Below, piece after piece: positions 50,746-59,545 of a stretch of DNA of 64,000 bases. This DNA is from Burkholderiaceae bacterium. GTDB lineage: Bacteria > Pseudomonadota > Gammaproteobacteria > Burkholderiales > Burkholderiaceae_E. The stretch spans positions 1 through 64,000 of the forward strand of contig JADJVQ010000003.1 of assembly GCA_016710525.1 (NCBI GenBank), read 5' to 3'. How positions within the stretch are numbered: position 1 is the first letter of the stretch; each line of letters begins with the position of its first letter. The notes under the pieces are model-generated. The model made no database searches. It had not been told where the DNA came from and was given only the letters and a program-made list of their open reading frames with translations. The position numbers and the translations under genes are program-made.

Positions 50746-50934
50746 ATGTGCGTCGCGCTGGCCATGGCCTGCTCGTCGACGCCGCAGAATCGCCGGGAGC
50801 GCTCCGGACCTGCCGCTTCGAGCGCATACGAGCGGCTGTTGGATGCGCAGATCCAGGCAGCGTCTGATGAGGATCCTGATGATCGGCGCGTTATCTCTCG
50901 AGCGGAACAGAAAGCCCTGCGGCGCGATGGGTAG
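50746..50934 (+). CDS. small lipoprotein
   Basis: Protein of 62 residues starting MCVALAMACSSTPQ, a short signal peptide with lipobox LAMAC-S. A GTG at 50710 in the same frame gives 74 residues and overlaps the protease stop. The mature part is short, charged and without motifs (SAYERLLDAQIQAASDEDPD). Its stop overlaps the ATG of the next gene by eight bases, which argues that it is real and part of the operon. Confidence 0.5.
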   Translation: MCVALAMACSSTPQNRRERSGPAASSAYERLLDAQIQAASDEDPDDRRVISRAEQKALRRDG

Positions 50935-52126
50935 ACGGCATCGCCTGATGAATCGTCTCGGGCGTGCGCTGGGCTGCGCCGCGATTCTGTTCTCGAGCTC
51001 ACTGTGCCAGGCCGAAATCGTTCGGCAGGAAGTGTCACGCCCAAGGCCCAACGAGGTCGACACCGCGGATCGCGGCGGGCAGATCGGTGGATCGAAGCTG
51101 GGTCGCAGCTACCGGCTGATCGACCTGCGCTGCGCCGCAGGAGAGGCGATTGTCGGCCTGCGCACACGCCGCGGCAGCGTCTTGGACTATATCCAGATCG
51201 AATGCGCGCGGCCGGTTTGTGATAGCGCCGGCTGCCAATGGCGGACATCATTTCCAGGAAGAGCGGCTGGCGGCTCGGATGGCGGGAACGCGCAGCCGCC
51301 CATGAGTTGCAAACGCAACGAAATGCTCTCCGGCATTCGTGGCCGCACAGTGACATTCACGGTATTCGATTACGCCGCGGACCTCGAGATCGAGTGTGCG
51401 CCAATGTCAGCGCCGCCAACTGCGGAAGGCTTCATCGCAGCCGCAAGCCGAACAGGCGCTTCAGGAGGTCCGGGATCGGGAGGCCTGCCTTCGGATGGTT
51501 CGCGCGGATTGGCAAGAACCGGTTTCATCTCATGTGTCAGCGATTATGGTTTTGGCGTGACCGCGGTTTCGGTGGGGGAATCTGATTTCGTGAACCGCGG
51601 CCAGCGAGTCGCCCAGGCGGTTTCTCTGTATTGCCCCAAGGCAGTACGCCTGACCGGTCCCTCCAACGCTCTCAAGATGGTTGAGGCCATGGACCGGTGT
51701 TTCCGGGAAGAAAGCCGTGTCGTCTATTACGCATCACCCGACCTGCGCTCCTATTCGGGCAATGCGGCCTCCAGCAACTCGACAGTCTTTTACGACTCCG
51801 CCTTCCTGGATCGTCAGCCGCCTTATCTGCGGGCCTACCGGCTGGCCGAAGCGTTTGCCACTTATCTGTTGGACCTGCAGCAGCAGAAATTTCCGGCGCA
51901 AACCGAATCCCGTGACTATCGGACGCGCGCGGTGGACACGATCATCGGGTTTCTGGCGCATTGCCTGCGTAGCAAAGAAAATCTCCTGCAAAAAGAAAGC
52001 AGAGATCCGCGTGATTGGTTTGCCGAGTACCGGCGTATCGGGCCTGGCAGTCAACGGGAACAGGATTTCAACCTGGGCTGGAGTCTCTTGTTTGCCGGAT
52101 TGCCGCGCGCGATCACTATGGAGTGA
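50927..52126 (+). CDS. secreted cysteine-rich protein with metallopeptidase-like C-terminus
   Basis: Protein of 399 residues (392 if the Met at 50948 is used) with a signal peptide ending near SSLCQAE. Residues 55-160 hold the same six-cysteine domain as the protein at 31805-32578 (YRLIDLRCAAGEAIVGL, YIQIECARPVCD, CQW, CKRNEMLSGI, YAADLEIECA), with a further cysteine pair (FISCVSD and LYCPK). The C-terminal 150 residues (VFYDSAFLDRQPPYLRAYRL, AEAFATYLLDLQQQKF) have a layout like the YpfJ-type neutral metallopeptidases, but the HExxH motif is replaced by LAEAF, so it would be inactive. That comparison is tentative. Confidence 0.6.
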   Translation: MGRRHRLMNRLGRALGCAAILFSSSLCQAEIVRQEVSRPRPNEVDTADRGGQIGGSKLGRSYRLIDLRCAAGEAIVGLRTRRGSVLDYIQIECARPVCDSAGCQWRTSFPGRAAGGSDGGNAQPPMSCKRNEMLSGIRGRTVTFTVFDYAADLEIECAPMSAPPTAEGFIAAASRTGASGGPGSGGLPSDGSRGLARTGFISCVSDYGFGVTAVSVGESDFVNRGQRVAQAVSLYCPKAVRLTGPSNALKMVEAMDRCFREESRVVYYASPDLRSYSGNAASSNSTVFYDSAFLDRQPPYLRAYRLAEAFATYLLDLQQQKFPAQTESRDYRTRAVDTIIGFLAHCLRSKENLLQKESRDPRDWFAEYRRIGPGSQREQDFNLGWSLLFAGLPRAITME

Positions 52127-52297
52127 CGCGACCCGGCAGCCGAGGCCAATCACTCGGGCGAGTCTTTGGCGGATACGCCGCGGCGCGTGATGTCCGCGTT
52201 TATCGGGTTGTTGGAACCGGGCGAGCAACGGACCCGAAGGCATGCGGCTGGCGAGTTCCTCAGCCTGCGGGCACCGTCGTCGGCCGGCAAGCGCCGC

Positions 52298-53287
52298 TCA
52301 GTCGATCTTGATGCCCAGCTGCTCGGTGAGCCGGATCCAGACCGGGCTTTCTTCGCGCCACTTGCGCTTGGCCTCGGCCATCGTGGTGGGCTTGTCGTCG
52401 ATGGCGAAGGCTTCCCGCAGGGCGACCGCCTTGGGCGAGTCAGCGCCCTCGATGAACGCCTGCGACAGGCGCTGCAGAATGTCTTCGGGCGTCGCTGACG
52501 GTGCGAGCATCAGCAGCCCGCCGCTCAACTTGAAGATCTCGCCGTCGAATCCCTGGGATGCGAACGAGGTGACCTGCGGCAGCTTCGGCGAGCGTTCGGT
52601 GCCGATCGAAGCCAGCACTTTCACCGTGCCGCGCTGGATGTGCGGCGCCAAAGCGACATAGCTGCCGATACCGGCGTGGGTTACGCCGGTGGCCACGTCC
52701 GGCCACATCGGACCCTCCCCCTTGTAATGAGTGACGTTGACCTTCGTGCCAAAGCGTTTGTTGAATTCCTCGGTGGCCAGGTGCGGTACCGAGGCCGGGC
52801 CGTAGCTGGCCATGGTGACCGGATTCTTGCGCGCGTACTCGACCCATTCCTTGGTGGTGCTGACTGGCAGGCTGGCGGGTACGGCCATCAGCAGCGGCCC
52901 GACCGGAAACCAGCCGAGCGGCGCGAAGTCGCGATCGGGCTCGAACGGCAGCTTGCGGTAGAGGGCACGACCACCCCAGACGGAGGTGGACGTGGTGATG
53001 CCGATCGTGTGGCCGTCGGCCGCCTCGCGGGCGAGCGCGCCCAGAGAGATCGTGCCGTTGGCGCCAGGCCGGTTTTCGACGACCACGGGAACGCCGAACT
53101 TCGTGCTGAGGAACTCGCCATACACCCGCGCATAGGGGTCGGTCGTGCCGCCGGGATTGAAGCCTACGAAGATGCGGATGGGTTTGGATGGCCACGCCTG
53201 CGCGCGCGCGGCAGGCAGGCCGGCTGCGGCCAGGCCGGTGGCGGCGAGTGAAGTCAGGGCGCGTCGGCGTTGGAAATCAGCGGTCAT
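52298..53287 (-). CDS. Bug family (TctC-like) solute receptor
   Basis: Periplasmic receptor of 329 residues. The start at 53287 (MTADFQRRRALTSL) has AGGAGACA upstream and an RRR motif before the hydrophobic stretch that could make a Tat signal, ending near ARAQA. Core marks: WPSKPIRIFVGFNPGGTTD, VENRPGANGTISLG, THYKGEGPMWPDVATG, LPQVTSFASQGF. Its ATG overlaps the SDR stop by four bases, so it is coexpressed with that oxidoreductase, and the ligand is probably its substrate or a precursor. Confidence 0.9.
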   Translation of the reverse strand: MTADFQRRRALTSLAATGLAAAGLPAARAQAWPSKPIRIFVGFNPGGTTDPYARVYGEFLSTKFGVPVVVENRPGANGTISLGALAREAADGHTIGITTSTSVWGGRALYRKLPFEPDRDFAPLGWFPVGPLLMAVPASLPVSTTKEWVEYARKNPVTMASYGPASVPHLATEEFNKRFGTKVNVTHYKGEGPMWPDVATGVTHAGIGSYVALAPHIQRGTVKVLASIGTERSPKLPQVTSFASQGFDGEIFKLSGGLLMLAPSATPEDILQRLSQAFIEGADSPKAVALREAFAIDDKPTTMAEAKRKWREESPVWIRLTEQLGIKID

Positions 53288-54183
53288 AGTGGCTTGTCTC
53301 CTGGGTTCGTGGTGTGGGGTCGAACGCTCATTGGCATCGCTCGGATGGGGATCGGCGATGCTCTGACAGAGCATGCATCACCCAACGCGAGTTGCCATCC
53401 CCCATCGACCGGCAGCAGCGCCCCGGTCACGAAGGCCGACTCGTCGCAGCACAGGTAGAGCGCCGCGAAGGCGGTGTCGCGCCCCGACCCCATGCGCCCG
53501 CGCAGCGGCACTCGGGCGTCGCGCTCGGCACGCACTGCTTCCACCGGCCGGCCGCTGGCGCGCGCTCCGCCCTCGACCGCCATCGGCGTGTCCATGTAGC
53601 CGGGCAGGATCGCGTTGCAACGGATGCCGTGGCGGGCGTTGGCGGCCGCCACGCTGGTGGTGAGCCGGTTCACGCCGGCTTTGGAAACCTCGTAGGCCAC
53701 CATGTTGCCGCCGGCGATCGACGCCAGCGACGAGATGTTGACGATCGCTGCGCCGCCGCCTTGTTCGCGCATCACCGGGACCGCGTATTTGATCGTCATC
53801 CACATGGATTTGAGATTGACCGTGAGGATGCGGTCCCAGGCGGCCTCTTCGGCGCGATGCGCCGGGCCGTCACCACCGCCGCCGATACCCACGTTGTTGA
53901 TGAGCGCGTCGATGCGCCCCATGCGCTCGCGCGCCTCCTTCACCAGGGCCTCGCAGCCCTCGCGCCGGGCGACATCGGCACGCCAGGCCCAGGCCTGACC
54001 GCCCTCGGCGGCGATCATGGCCACGGTCTCGGCCGCGCTGGCTTCGTCGCGGTCCACGCACATCAACTGCGCACCTTCGCGCGCCAGCAGCAGGGCGGTG
54101 GCCCGGCCATTGCCGACATTGGGGCCCGGCGACTGGCCGGCACCCACCACCACTGCGGTCTTCCCTGTCATCCGTCCGGTCAT
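53284..54183 (-). CDS. SDR family oxidoreductase
   Basis: Short-chain dehydrogenase of 299 residues. The cofactor loop is longer than usual (VVGAGQSPGPNVGNGRATAL), with the NNVG and NISS segments and the catalytic pair AYEVSKAG (Tyr and Lys) intact; VTGALLPVDGG is the usual C-terminal motif. About 35 residues follow the family end, because the frame runs into the Bug gene. It is first in a two-gene operon with the Bug receptor and divergent from the D-aminoacylase-like gene. Substrate unknown. Confidence 0.88.
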   Translation of the reverse strand: MTGRMTGKTAVVVGAGQSPGPNVGNGRATALLLAREGAQLMCVDRDEASAAETVAMIAAEGGQAWAWRADVARREGCEALVKEARERMGRIDALINNVGIGGGGDGPAHRAEEAAWDRILTVNLKSMWMTIKYAVPVMREQGGGAAIVNISSLASIAGGNMVAYEVSKAGVNRLTTSVAAANARHGIRCNAILPGYMDTPMAVEGGARASGRPVEAVRAERDARVPLRGRMGSGRDTAFAALYLCCDESAFVTGALLPVDGGWQLALGDACSVRASPIPIRAMPMSVRPHTTNPGDKPL

Positions 54184-54393
54184 GTTGCGATCCCTTCTTT
54201 TGAATGGTGAAAGTGATTCTAGAGGCCTCTCCGAGAAGGCCTGCCGCCCCCGGCGCAGATCGTGGACCGGGCCGGCGCGAGGCAGCCGTGGTCATCCGGT
54301 GCCTTTCGCGAGAATGTGCGGTATGGTTCCCGGCGAAAGCCTGCCGGCCGCGCAAGGGCCGCCGGGGCGGGCAAACAATTTTGGAGAATGAAT

Positions 54394-56130
54394 ATGGCTG
54401 ACTTTGATCTCATCATTCGTGGCGGCATGGTCCATGACGGCCTGGGCGGAGCGCCGCGCATCGTCGACATCGCGGTGAAGGACGGCCGGATCGCCGCGAT
54501 GGGCGCTGTCTCTGGCAGCGCCACCGAGGTCATCTCGGCCGCCGGGCTCATCGTCACCCCCGGCTTCGTCGATGTGCACACCCATTACGACGGACAGGCG
54601 ACCTGGGAGAACCGGCTTGCGCCGTCATCGGGGCACGGCGTGACCTCGGTGGTCATGGGCAACTGCGGCGTGGGCTTCGCTCCCTGCAAACCCGAGCAGC
54701 GCGACATCCTGGTCAAGGTCATGGAGGGGGTCGAGGACGTGCCCGAGGTCGTGATGACCGAGGGCCTGCCCTGGAACTGGGAAACCTTCCCCCAGTATCT
54801 GGATGCGCTCGATGCGCGCAGCTTCGACGTCGACGTCGCTGCCCAGCTGCCGCATTCGGCGCTGCGCGTGTTCGTGATGGGCGATCGGGCCGCCGGCCAC
54901 GAACCGCCCTCGGCGGACGACCTGTCGCAGATGCGCCGTCTCACCGCCGAGGCCATCCGGGCCGGCGCGCTGGGTGTGAGCACCTCGCGCAACATGCTGC
55001 ACCGGACCAAGGCGGGCGAACTCGCCCCCAGCCTGTTCTCCGAAGAAGACGAACTGGCTGCGCTGGCCGAAGGCCTGAAGGACGCCGGCAGGGGCGTGTT
55101 CCAGATCATTCCCGCGCCGATGGGCGATGCCCGCTCCGAGTTCGCGCTGATGCGTCGGCTGGCCGAACGCAGCGGCCGGCCGCTGTCGTACACCCTCATC
55201 CAGATGCCCGCCGGGGATCCGGATGCCTGGCGCCAGTCGCTCGAGGCCTTGAGCGCGGCAGCCAAGGATGGCCTGCAGATGCGAGCGCAGGTGGCGCCGC
55301 GCCCGGTCGGCATGTTCTATGGCCTGGATCTGAGCTTCCATCCCTTCGCCTTCCATCCCAGCTACAAGAAGATCGCGCACCTGCCACGCACCGAACGGGT
55401 CGCGCGGATGCAGGATCCGCACTTCCGCGCGCAGCTGCTGTCCGAGCAGCCGGAAGACACCAACACGGTGAACGTCAAGACGGTGAAGTCGTTCCAGTAC
55501 GCCTATGTCTGGGGTGAAGACGCCAACTATGAGCCCGAGCTGGCCGACCGGATCGACCAGCGTGCCAAGGCGGCGGGCCTGTCGGTCGAGGAATACGCCT
55601 ACGACATGCTGCTGGCCAACGACGGCAAGGCGATCTTCTATCAGCCGGGTGCCAACTACCGCGAACGCAACCTGGATGCCGTGCGCGAGATGCTCGGCCA
55701 TCCGCAATCGGTGGTCGGCCTGGCCGACGGCGGCGCCCACTACGGCATGATCTGCGACGCCAGCTTCCCCACGTATTTCCTGGCGCGCTGGGCGCGTGAT
55801 GCCAGCGACGCGCAGCGCATCGCGCTGCCCCAGGCGATTGCTGCGCTGACCAGCGAGCCCGCCACGCTCGCCGGTCTGAACGACCGGGGTCGACTGGAGG
55901 TCGGTCTGAAAGCCGACATCAATGTCATCGACCTGGACCGGCTGAAAGTGCACGTGCCCTCGGTGGTCTACGACCTGCCGGCGGGTGGGCGGCGGATGCG
56001 CCAGCTGGCCGACGGGTATGTCGCCACCATCGTGTCGGGCAAGGTCACCTACCGCAACGGCGAACACACCGGTGAACTGCCGGGCCGCCTGATCCGCGGT
56101 CCGCAGGAGACGCCACTCGTGGCGGCCTGA
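54394..56130 (+). CDS. D-aminoacylase-type amidohydrolase (family 3)
   Basis: Cytoplasmic metal-dependent hydrolase of 578 residues, resembling N-acyl-D-amino-acid deacylases. The metal motif VDVHTHYDGQ is at 60-68 (His62, His64), and the metal-bridging Cys91 is in GNCGVGFAP, as in D-aminoacylase. Late in the protein are VGLADGGAHYGM and LEVGLKADINVIDLDRL, typical of the amidohydrolase ends. The start at 54394 is set by GGAG at 54383-54386; ATG 54388 is too close. It would release a D-amino acid or a related amine from an N-acyl compound. It converges on the monooxygenase gene, with a hairpin between. Confidence 0.85.
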   Translation: MADFDLIIRGGMVHDGLGGAPRIVDIAVKDGRIAAMGAVSGSATEVISAAGLIVTPGFVDVHTHYDGQATWENRLAPSSGHGVTSVVMGNCGVGFAPCKPEQRDILVKVMEGVEDVPEVVMTEGLPWNWETFPQYLDALDARSFDVDVAAQLPHSALRVFVMGDRAAGHEPPSADDLSQMRRLTAEAIRAGALGVSTSRNMLHRTKAGELAPSLFSEEDELAALAEGLKDAGRGVFQIIPAPMGDARSEFALMRRLAERSGRPLSYTLIQMPAGDPDAWRQSLEALSAAAKDGLQMRAQVAPRPVGMFYGLDLSFHPFAFHPSYKKIAHLPRTERVARMQDPHFRAQLLSEQPEDTNTVNVKTVKSFQYAYVWGEDANYEPELADRIDQRAKAAGLSVEEYAYDMLLANDGKAIFYQPGANYRERNLDAVREMLGHPQSVVGLADGGAHYGMICDASFPTYFLARWARDASDAQRIALPQAIAALTSEPATLAGLNDRGRLEVGLKADINVIDLDRLKVHVPSVVYDLPAGGRRMRQLADGYVATIVSGKVTYRNGEHTGELPGRLIRGPQETPLVAA

Positions 56131-56148
56131 CGGCTGACGGCGCGACAC

Positions 56149-56166
56149 GGGCCGCCGCGCCGGCCC
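56149..56166. terminator. hairpin between convergent genes
   Basis: Perfect six-base arms GGGCCG and CGGCCC with a six-base loop, between the amidohydrolase and monooxygenase stops. No T tract follows on either strand. Confidence 0.4.
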
Positions 56167-56169
56167 GGC

Positions 56170-58029
56170 CTACGAACCGAACACGTAGGCCGCCAGCGAG
56201 CCCTGGGACGCAGCCCGCAGTTCGTGCCACTTCCGGGGCCCGCCGTAGTAGGCCAGGCTGCCGGGCTGGGCGTTGCCTTCGCCGTTGTAGTACGACAGGC
56301 AGTCGCGCAATGCCCGGGTGCGGATGTCGGCCTCGCGGCAGTGCTCGGCGTAAGCCGTTTCCGGCTCCTGGCGGACGTCGACGACGCGCAATTTGCGCTC
56401 GCGCAGGGTCGAGAGCATCCAGACCACGTAGTCGGTGTGCGACTCCAGACCACGGATGAAATTGAACTGTCCGCCGCCACCCTGCGGGCCCGACATGATC
56501 AGCAGATTCGGAAAGCCATGGCTGTGGATGCCCAGGAAGGTCTTCACGCCTTCGGTCTGCCATTTCTCGCGCAGGGTGCGTCCGTCGCGGCCGGTGATCA
56601 TGTTGAAACTGGCGGTGGCCATCCACTGGAAGCCGGTGGCGTAGATCAGGCAGTCCAGCGGGTATTCCTGGCCGTCGTGCACCACGCCACGGGCGTTGAT
56701 CTCGCTGACGCCCAGCGGCGCGGTGTCGACCAGCGTGACATGGGGCTGGTTGAAGGTGGGCAGGAATTCGTCGTGGAAGGTGGGGCGCTTGCAGCCGTAC
56801 GGGTAGTAGGGCTTGAGCGCCGCGGCCGTCTTGGGATCCTTGACGATTGCATCCACCCGCGCACGGATCTGCTCCATGATCCGAAAATTGGTGTCGAGCT
56901 GCTTGCCGATCATTTCTTCGGGCGTCAGCTCGCGTTCGTACTCCTTGCGTTCCTTGAAGTCGGCCACCTTGCCCGACAGGAAGTCGTCGTTGCCCTGCAG
57001 CGCCGTGCGCCCGGACGAGATCATCGCGAGCCGCTCGCGGCGGGCCAGCGCCCAGCCCGGCTGGTGCTTCCAGGTTTCGATTTCTTCCGGGGTGGTGGCC
57101 CGCTGATCACGCACGTCGATGGTCGAGGGCGTGCGCTGGAAGACGTACAACTCCTTGACCATCTTGGCGATCTCGGGAATGACCTGCACCGCGGTCGCCC
57201 CGGTGCCGATGATGCCCACGCGCTTGCCGGTCAGGTCGACGTGATAGTTCCAGCGCGAGGTGTGGAAGGACTCGCCGGCGAACGATTCCATGCCCTTGAT
57301 GCGCGCCAGCCGGGGCGTGGTCAGGATGCCGTTGGCCAGCACCACGAAGCGGGCGCGCATCGCATCGCCGCGGTCGGTGGACACCGTCCAGCGGCCGCTG
57401 GCTTCGTCCCAGGCCGTGCGCTCGACCGTGGTGTGGAACAGGCATCGGTCATAAAAGCCGAAGCGCTGCGCCACGCTCTGGCAGTACTCCAGGATCTCGA
57501 ACCCGGACGCGAACTTCATCGTCGGGTAGTAGCCCATTTCTTCGAGCAGCGGCAGGTAGCTGTAGGCCTCGACGTCGCAGGCGATGCCGGGGTAGCGGTT
57601 CCAGTACCAGGTGCCGCCGACGTCGCCGCCCTTTTCGCAGAAGCGCACATCGGTGAAGCCGGCCTTGCGCAGCTTGTACCAGAGCAGCAGGGCGCCCATG
57701 CCACCGCCGATGACCAGGATCTCGCACTCGTCGGCGAGCGCTTCGCGCGGCACCGGCTGGGCCGAATAGACGTCCTCCAGGTACTTGGAGAATTCGCCCT
57801 CCATGGCCATGTAGTCGGCCGCGCCGCGCCGGGCCTCCTTGAACTGGCGGTATCGGGCCTGTTCTTCGGCATTGAAGACAGCGCCCGGTGGCGCGTCGGG
57901 CAGGGTCTTCAGGGCCGAATCCGCCATCGGCGAATAGCCCTTGCCGGCGATCTTCTCGGTCGCCCTGGCGGCGCGGGTGTTGAATACCTTCAGGCCGGTG
58001 GTTTCGTCGATACGGATGGCAGAGGTCAT
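56170..58029 (-). CDS. flavin-containing Baeyer-Villiger-type monooxygenase
   Basis: FAD- and NADPH-dependent monooxygenase of 619 residues. The FAD motif is VIGGGMGALLLWYKL (108-113 core), then GGDVGGTWYWNRYPG, the Baeyer-Villiger fingerprint FAGESFHTSRW at 250-260, and the NADP motif GIIGTGATAVQ (275-280). An N-terminal extension of about 100 residues precedes the FAD fold, as in 4-hydroxyacetophenone monooxygenase and relatives. Inserts an oxygen atom next to a ketone to give an ester or lactone. It precedes a Bug receptor gene in the same direction (46-base gap), which may capture a carboxylate of the same route. Confidence 0.87.
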   Translation of the reverse strand: MTSAIRIDETTGLKVFNTRAARATEKIAGKGYSPMADSALKTLPDAPPGAVFNAEEQARYRQFKEARRGAADYMAMEGEFSKYLEDVYSAQPVPREALADECEILVIGGGMGALLLWYKLRKAGFTDVRFCEKGGDVGGTWYWNRYPGIACDVEAYSYLPLLEEMGYYPTMKFASGFEILEYCQSVAQRFGFYDRCLFHTTVERTAWDEASGRWTVSTDRGDAMRARFVVLANGILTTPRLARIKGMESFAGESFHTSRWNYHVDLTGKRVGIIGTGATAVQVIPEIAKMVKELYVFQRTPSTIDVRDQRATTPEEIETWKHQPGWALARRERLAMISSGRTALQGNDDFLSGKVADFKERKEYERELTPEEMIGKQLDTNFRIMEQIRARVDAIVKDPKTAAALKPYYPYGCKRPTFHDEFLPTFNQPHVTLVDTAPLGVSEINARGVVHDGQEYPLDCLIYATGFQWMATASFNMITGRDGRTLREKWQTEGVKTFLGIHSHGFPNLLIMSGPQGGGGQFNFIRGLESHTDYVVWMLSTLRERKLRVVDVRQEPETAYAEHCREADIRTRALRDCLSYYNGEGNAQPGSLAYYGGPRKWHELRAASQGSLAAYVFGS

Positions 58030-58075
58030 GTCGGGTCGGCCTTCCTGATCGCTGGTGGGGCTTGCGGTGTGCGCC

Positions 58076-59044
58076 TTACTGGATCTTCAACCCGGTCTCG
58101 GCAATCATCTTCGTCCACAACACCAGCTGCTCGCGCTGATAACGCGCGGCCTCGTCGCGGGTCGACGGGGCGACGATGATGCCGGCGCGCAGCAAAGTGG
58201 CGATGACGTCGGGCTGCTTCAGGATCGGGGCGAGTTCCGCGCTCACGCGGTCCTGGATGTCGTTCGGGGTGCCAGCCGGCGCGGTCATCATCCACCATCC
58301 GGAGAAGTCCGGCGGCGTCGGGAAGCCGCTTTCGGCGAAGGTGGGGGCATCGGGCAGCAGAGGGTGCCGCTTGGCCGTGGGCACCGCGATCGGGCGGACC
58401 TTGCCGGCCTGCACCATCGCCATCGTCGAGCCGGTGTCGGGGAACATCAGCTGCACATGGCCCGCCACCAGGTCGACCAGCGCCGGCGGCACCGACTTGT
58501 ACGGCACGTGCGCGATATTCAGGCCGTTGGCCTTGACGAAGTGGCCGCCGTACGAAATGCCGCCGGTGTTGCCGCTGCCATAGCTCAGCTTGCCGGGGTT
58601 GGCCTTGACGTAGTCGACGACCTCGCGGAGGGTCTTGCCGGGGACCGACGGATTGACGACCAGCACGTAATTGACCGCGGCCACCTGTCCGATCAAGGCG
58701 ATCTCCTTGGCCACGTCATAGGGCAGGTTGTCCATCATGCCTCCGGGGTTGGCGACCAGCCCCGAGTTGGTCAGCAGGCCCAGCGTGTACCCGTCCGGGG
58801 CGGCCTTGGCGACCAGGTTGGTGGCGATCGCGGTATTGGCGCCGGCCTTGTGCTCGAGCACGATCGGCTGCTTGAGCGCACGCGACAGCGGCTCGCTGAT
58901 CGTGCGCGCGAGCACGTCGGTGGCCGAGCCGGGGCCGAAGGGCACGATCAGCTTGATCGGGCGCGCTGGCCAGGACTGGGCGAAGGCAGGCGAAACACCG
59001 GCAGCGAGCAGAGAACCGAGGACCAGGCGGCGGGTGGGTTGCAT
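58076..59044 (-). CDS. Bug family (TctC-like) solute receptor
   Basis: Periplasmic receptor of 322 residues, MQPTRRLVLGSLLAAGVSPAF with twin Arg and cleavage near AFAQ. Core marks: WPARPIKLIVPFGPGSATDV, LEHKAGANTAIATN, HVPYKSVPPALVDLVAGH and LPDAPTFAESGFPT. The SATD version of the usual GGxxD loop differs from the other receptors here. It is first in a two-gene unit with the monooxygenase. Substrate unknown. Confidence 0.9.
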   Translation of the reverse strand: MQPTRRLVLGSLLAAGVSPAFAQSWPARPIKLIVPFGPGSATDVLARTISEPLSRALKQPIVLEHKAGANTAIATNLVAKAAPDGYTLGLLTNSGLVANPGGMMDNLPYDVAKEIALIGQVAAVNYVLVVNPSVPGKTLREVVDYVKANPGKLSYGSGNTGGISYGGHFVKANGLNIAHVPYKSVPPALVDLVAGHVQLMFPDTGSTMAMVQAGKVRPIAVPTAKRHPLLPDAPTFAESGFPTPPDFSGWWMMTAPAGTPNDIQDRVSAELAPILKQPDVIATLLRAGIIVAPSTRDEAARYQREQLVLWTKMIAETGLKIQ

Positions 59045-59212
59045 GAGCGCTCCTACGAAGACAGGGGTGAGTGTTCAGAATGACGGACAGTTTGGCCTAG
59101 TCGGCGCGCCCCAAGATAGCCGGAGTCAGGCAGCAGTGCCAAGATCGGGTCCGGTTTCGCGGCTGATGCCCCAAGAACCGATGCGCATTTTTCATCCATG
59201 AATGGAATCGAC

Positions 59213-59416
59213 ATGCCCACGATCCGAGTTGAACTCTTCGAAGGCCGCACCGTAGAACAAAAGCGCGCGCTGGCCCAGGCCCTCACGGACGCCACTGTGC
59301 GCGTGCTGGGCGGCTCGCCCGACGGCGTCGACATCCTGTTCTTCGACATCGCCCGCCACGACTGGGCCACCGGTGGCGCGCTGTGGAGCGACAAGCCGCC
59401 CAAGCCCGCGCCCTGA
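59213..59416 (+). CDS. 4-oxalocrotonate tautomerase family protein
   Basis: Tautomerase-superfamily protein of 67 residues starting MPTIRVELFEGRTVEQKR. Removal of Met exposes the catalytic Pro1, which suits this start over the in-frame ATG at 59198. The helix VEQKRALAQALTDATVRVL is typical. Family members isomerise enol and keto acids in aromatic catabolism. GGAAT upstream is a modest ribosome binding site. It precedes the amidase by 129 bases. Confidence 0.82.
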   Translation: MPTIRVELFEGRTVEQKRALAQALTDATVRVLGGSPDGVDILFFDIARHDWATGGALWSDKPPKPAP

Positions 59417-59545
59417 GCAGGGGCTGCCCGCCATCGGGTGCGGGGCACTGGTCGGGCGGCGCAGGTCCCGCGTGCCGCTCTATACTCGTGGCCATCCCTC
59501 GTGGCCTTCCCTGTTGAGAGCCTTCTTGCGCGGAGTCCCATCACC

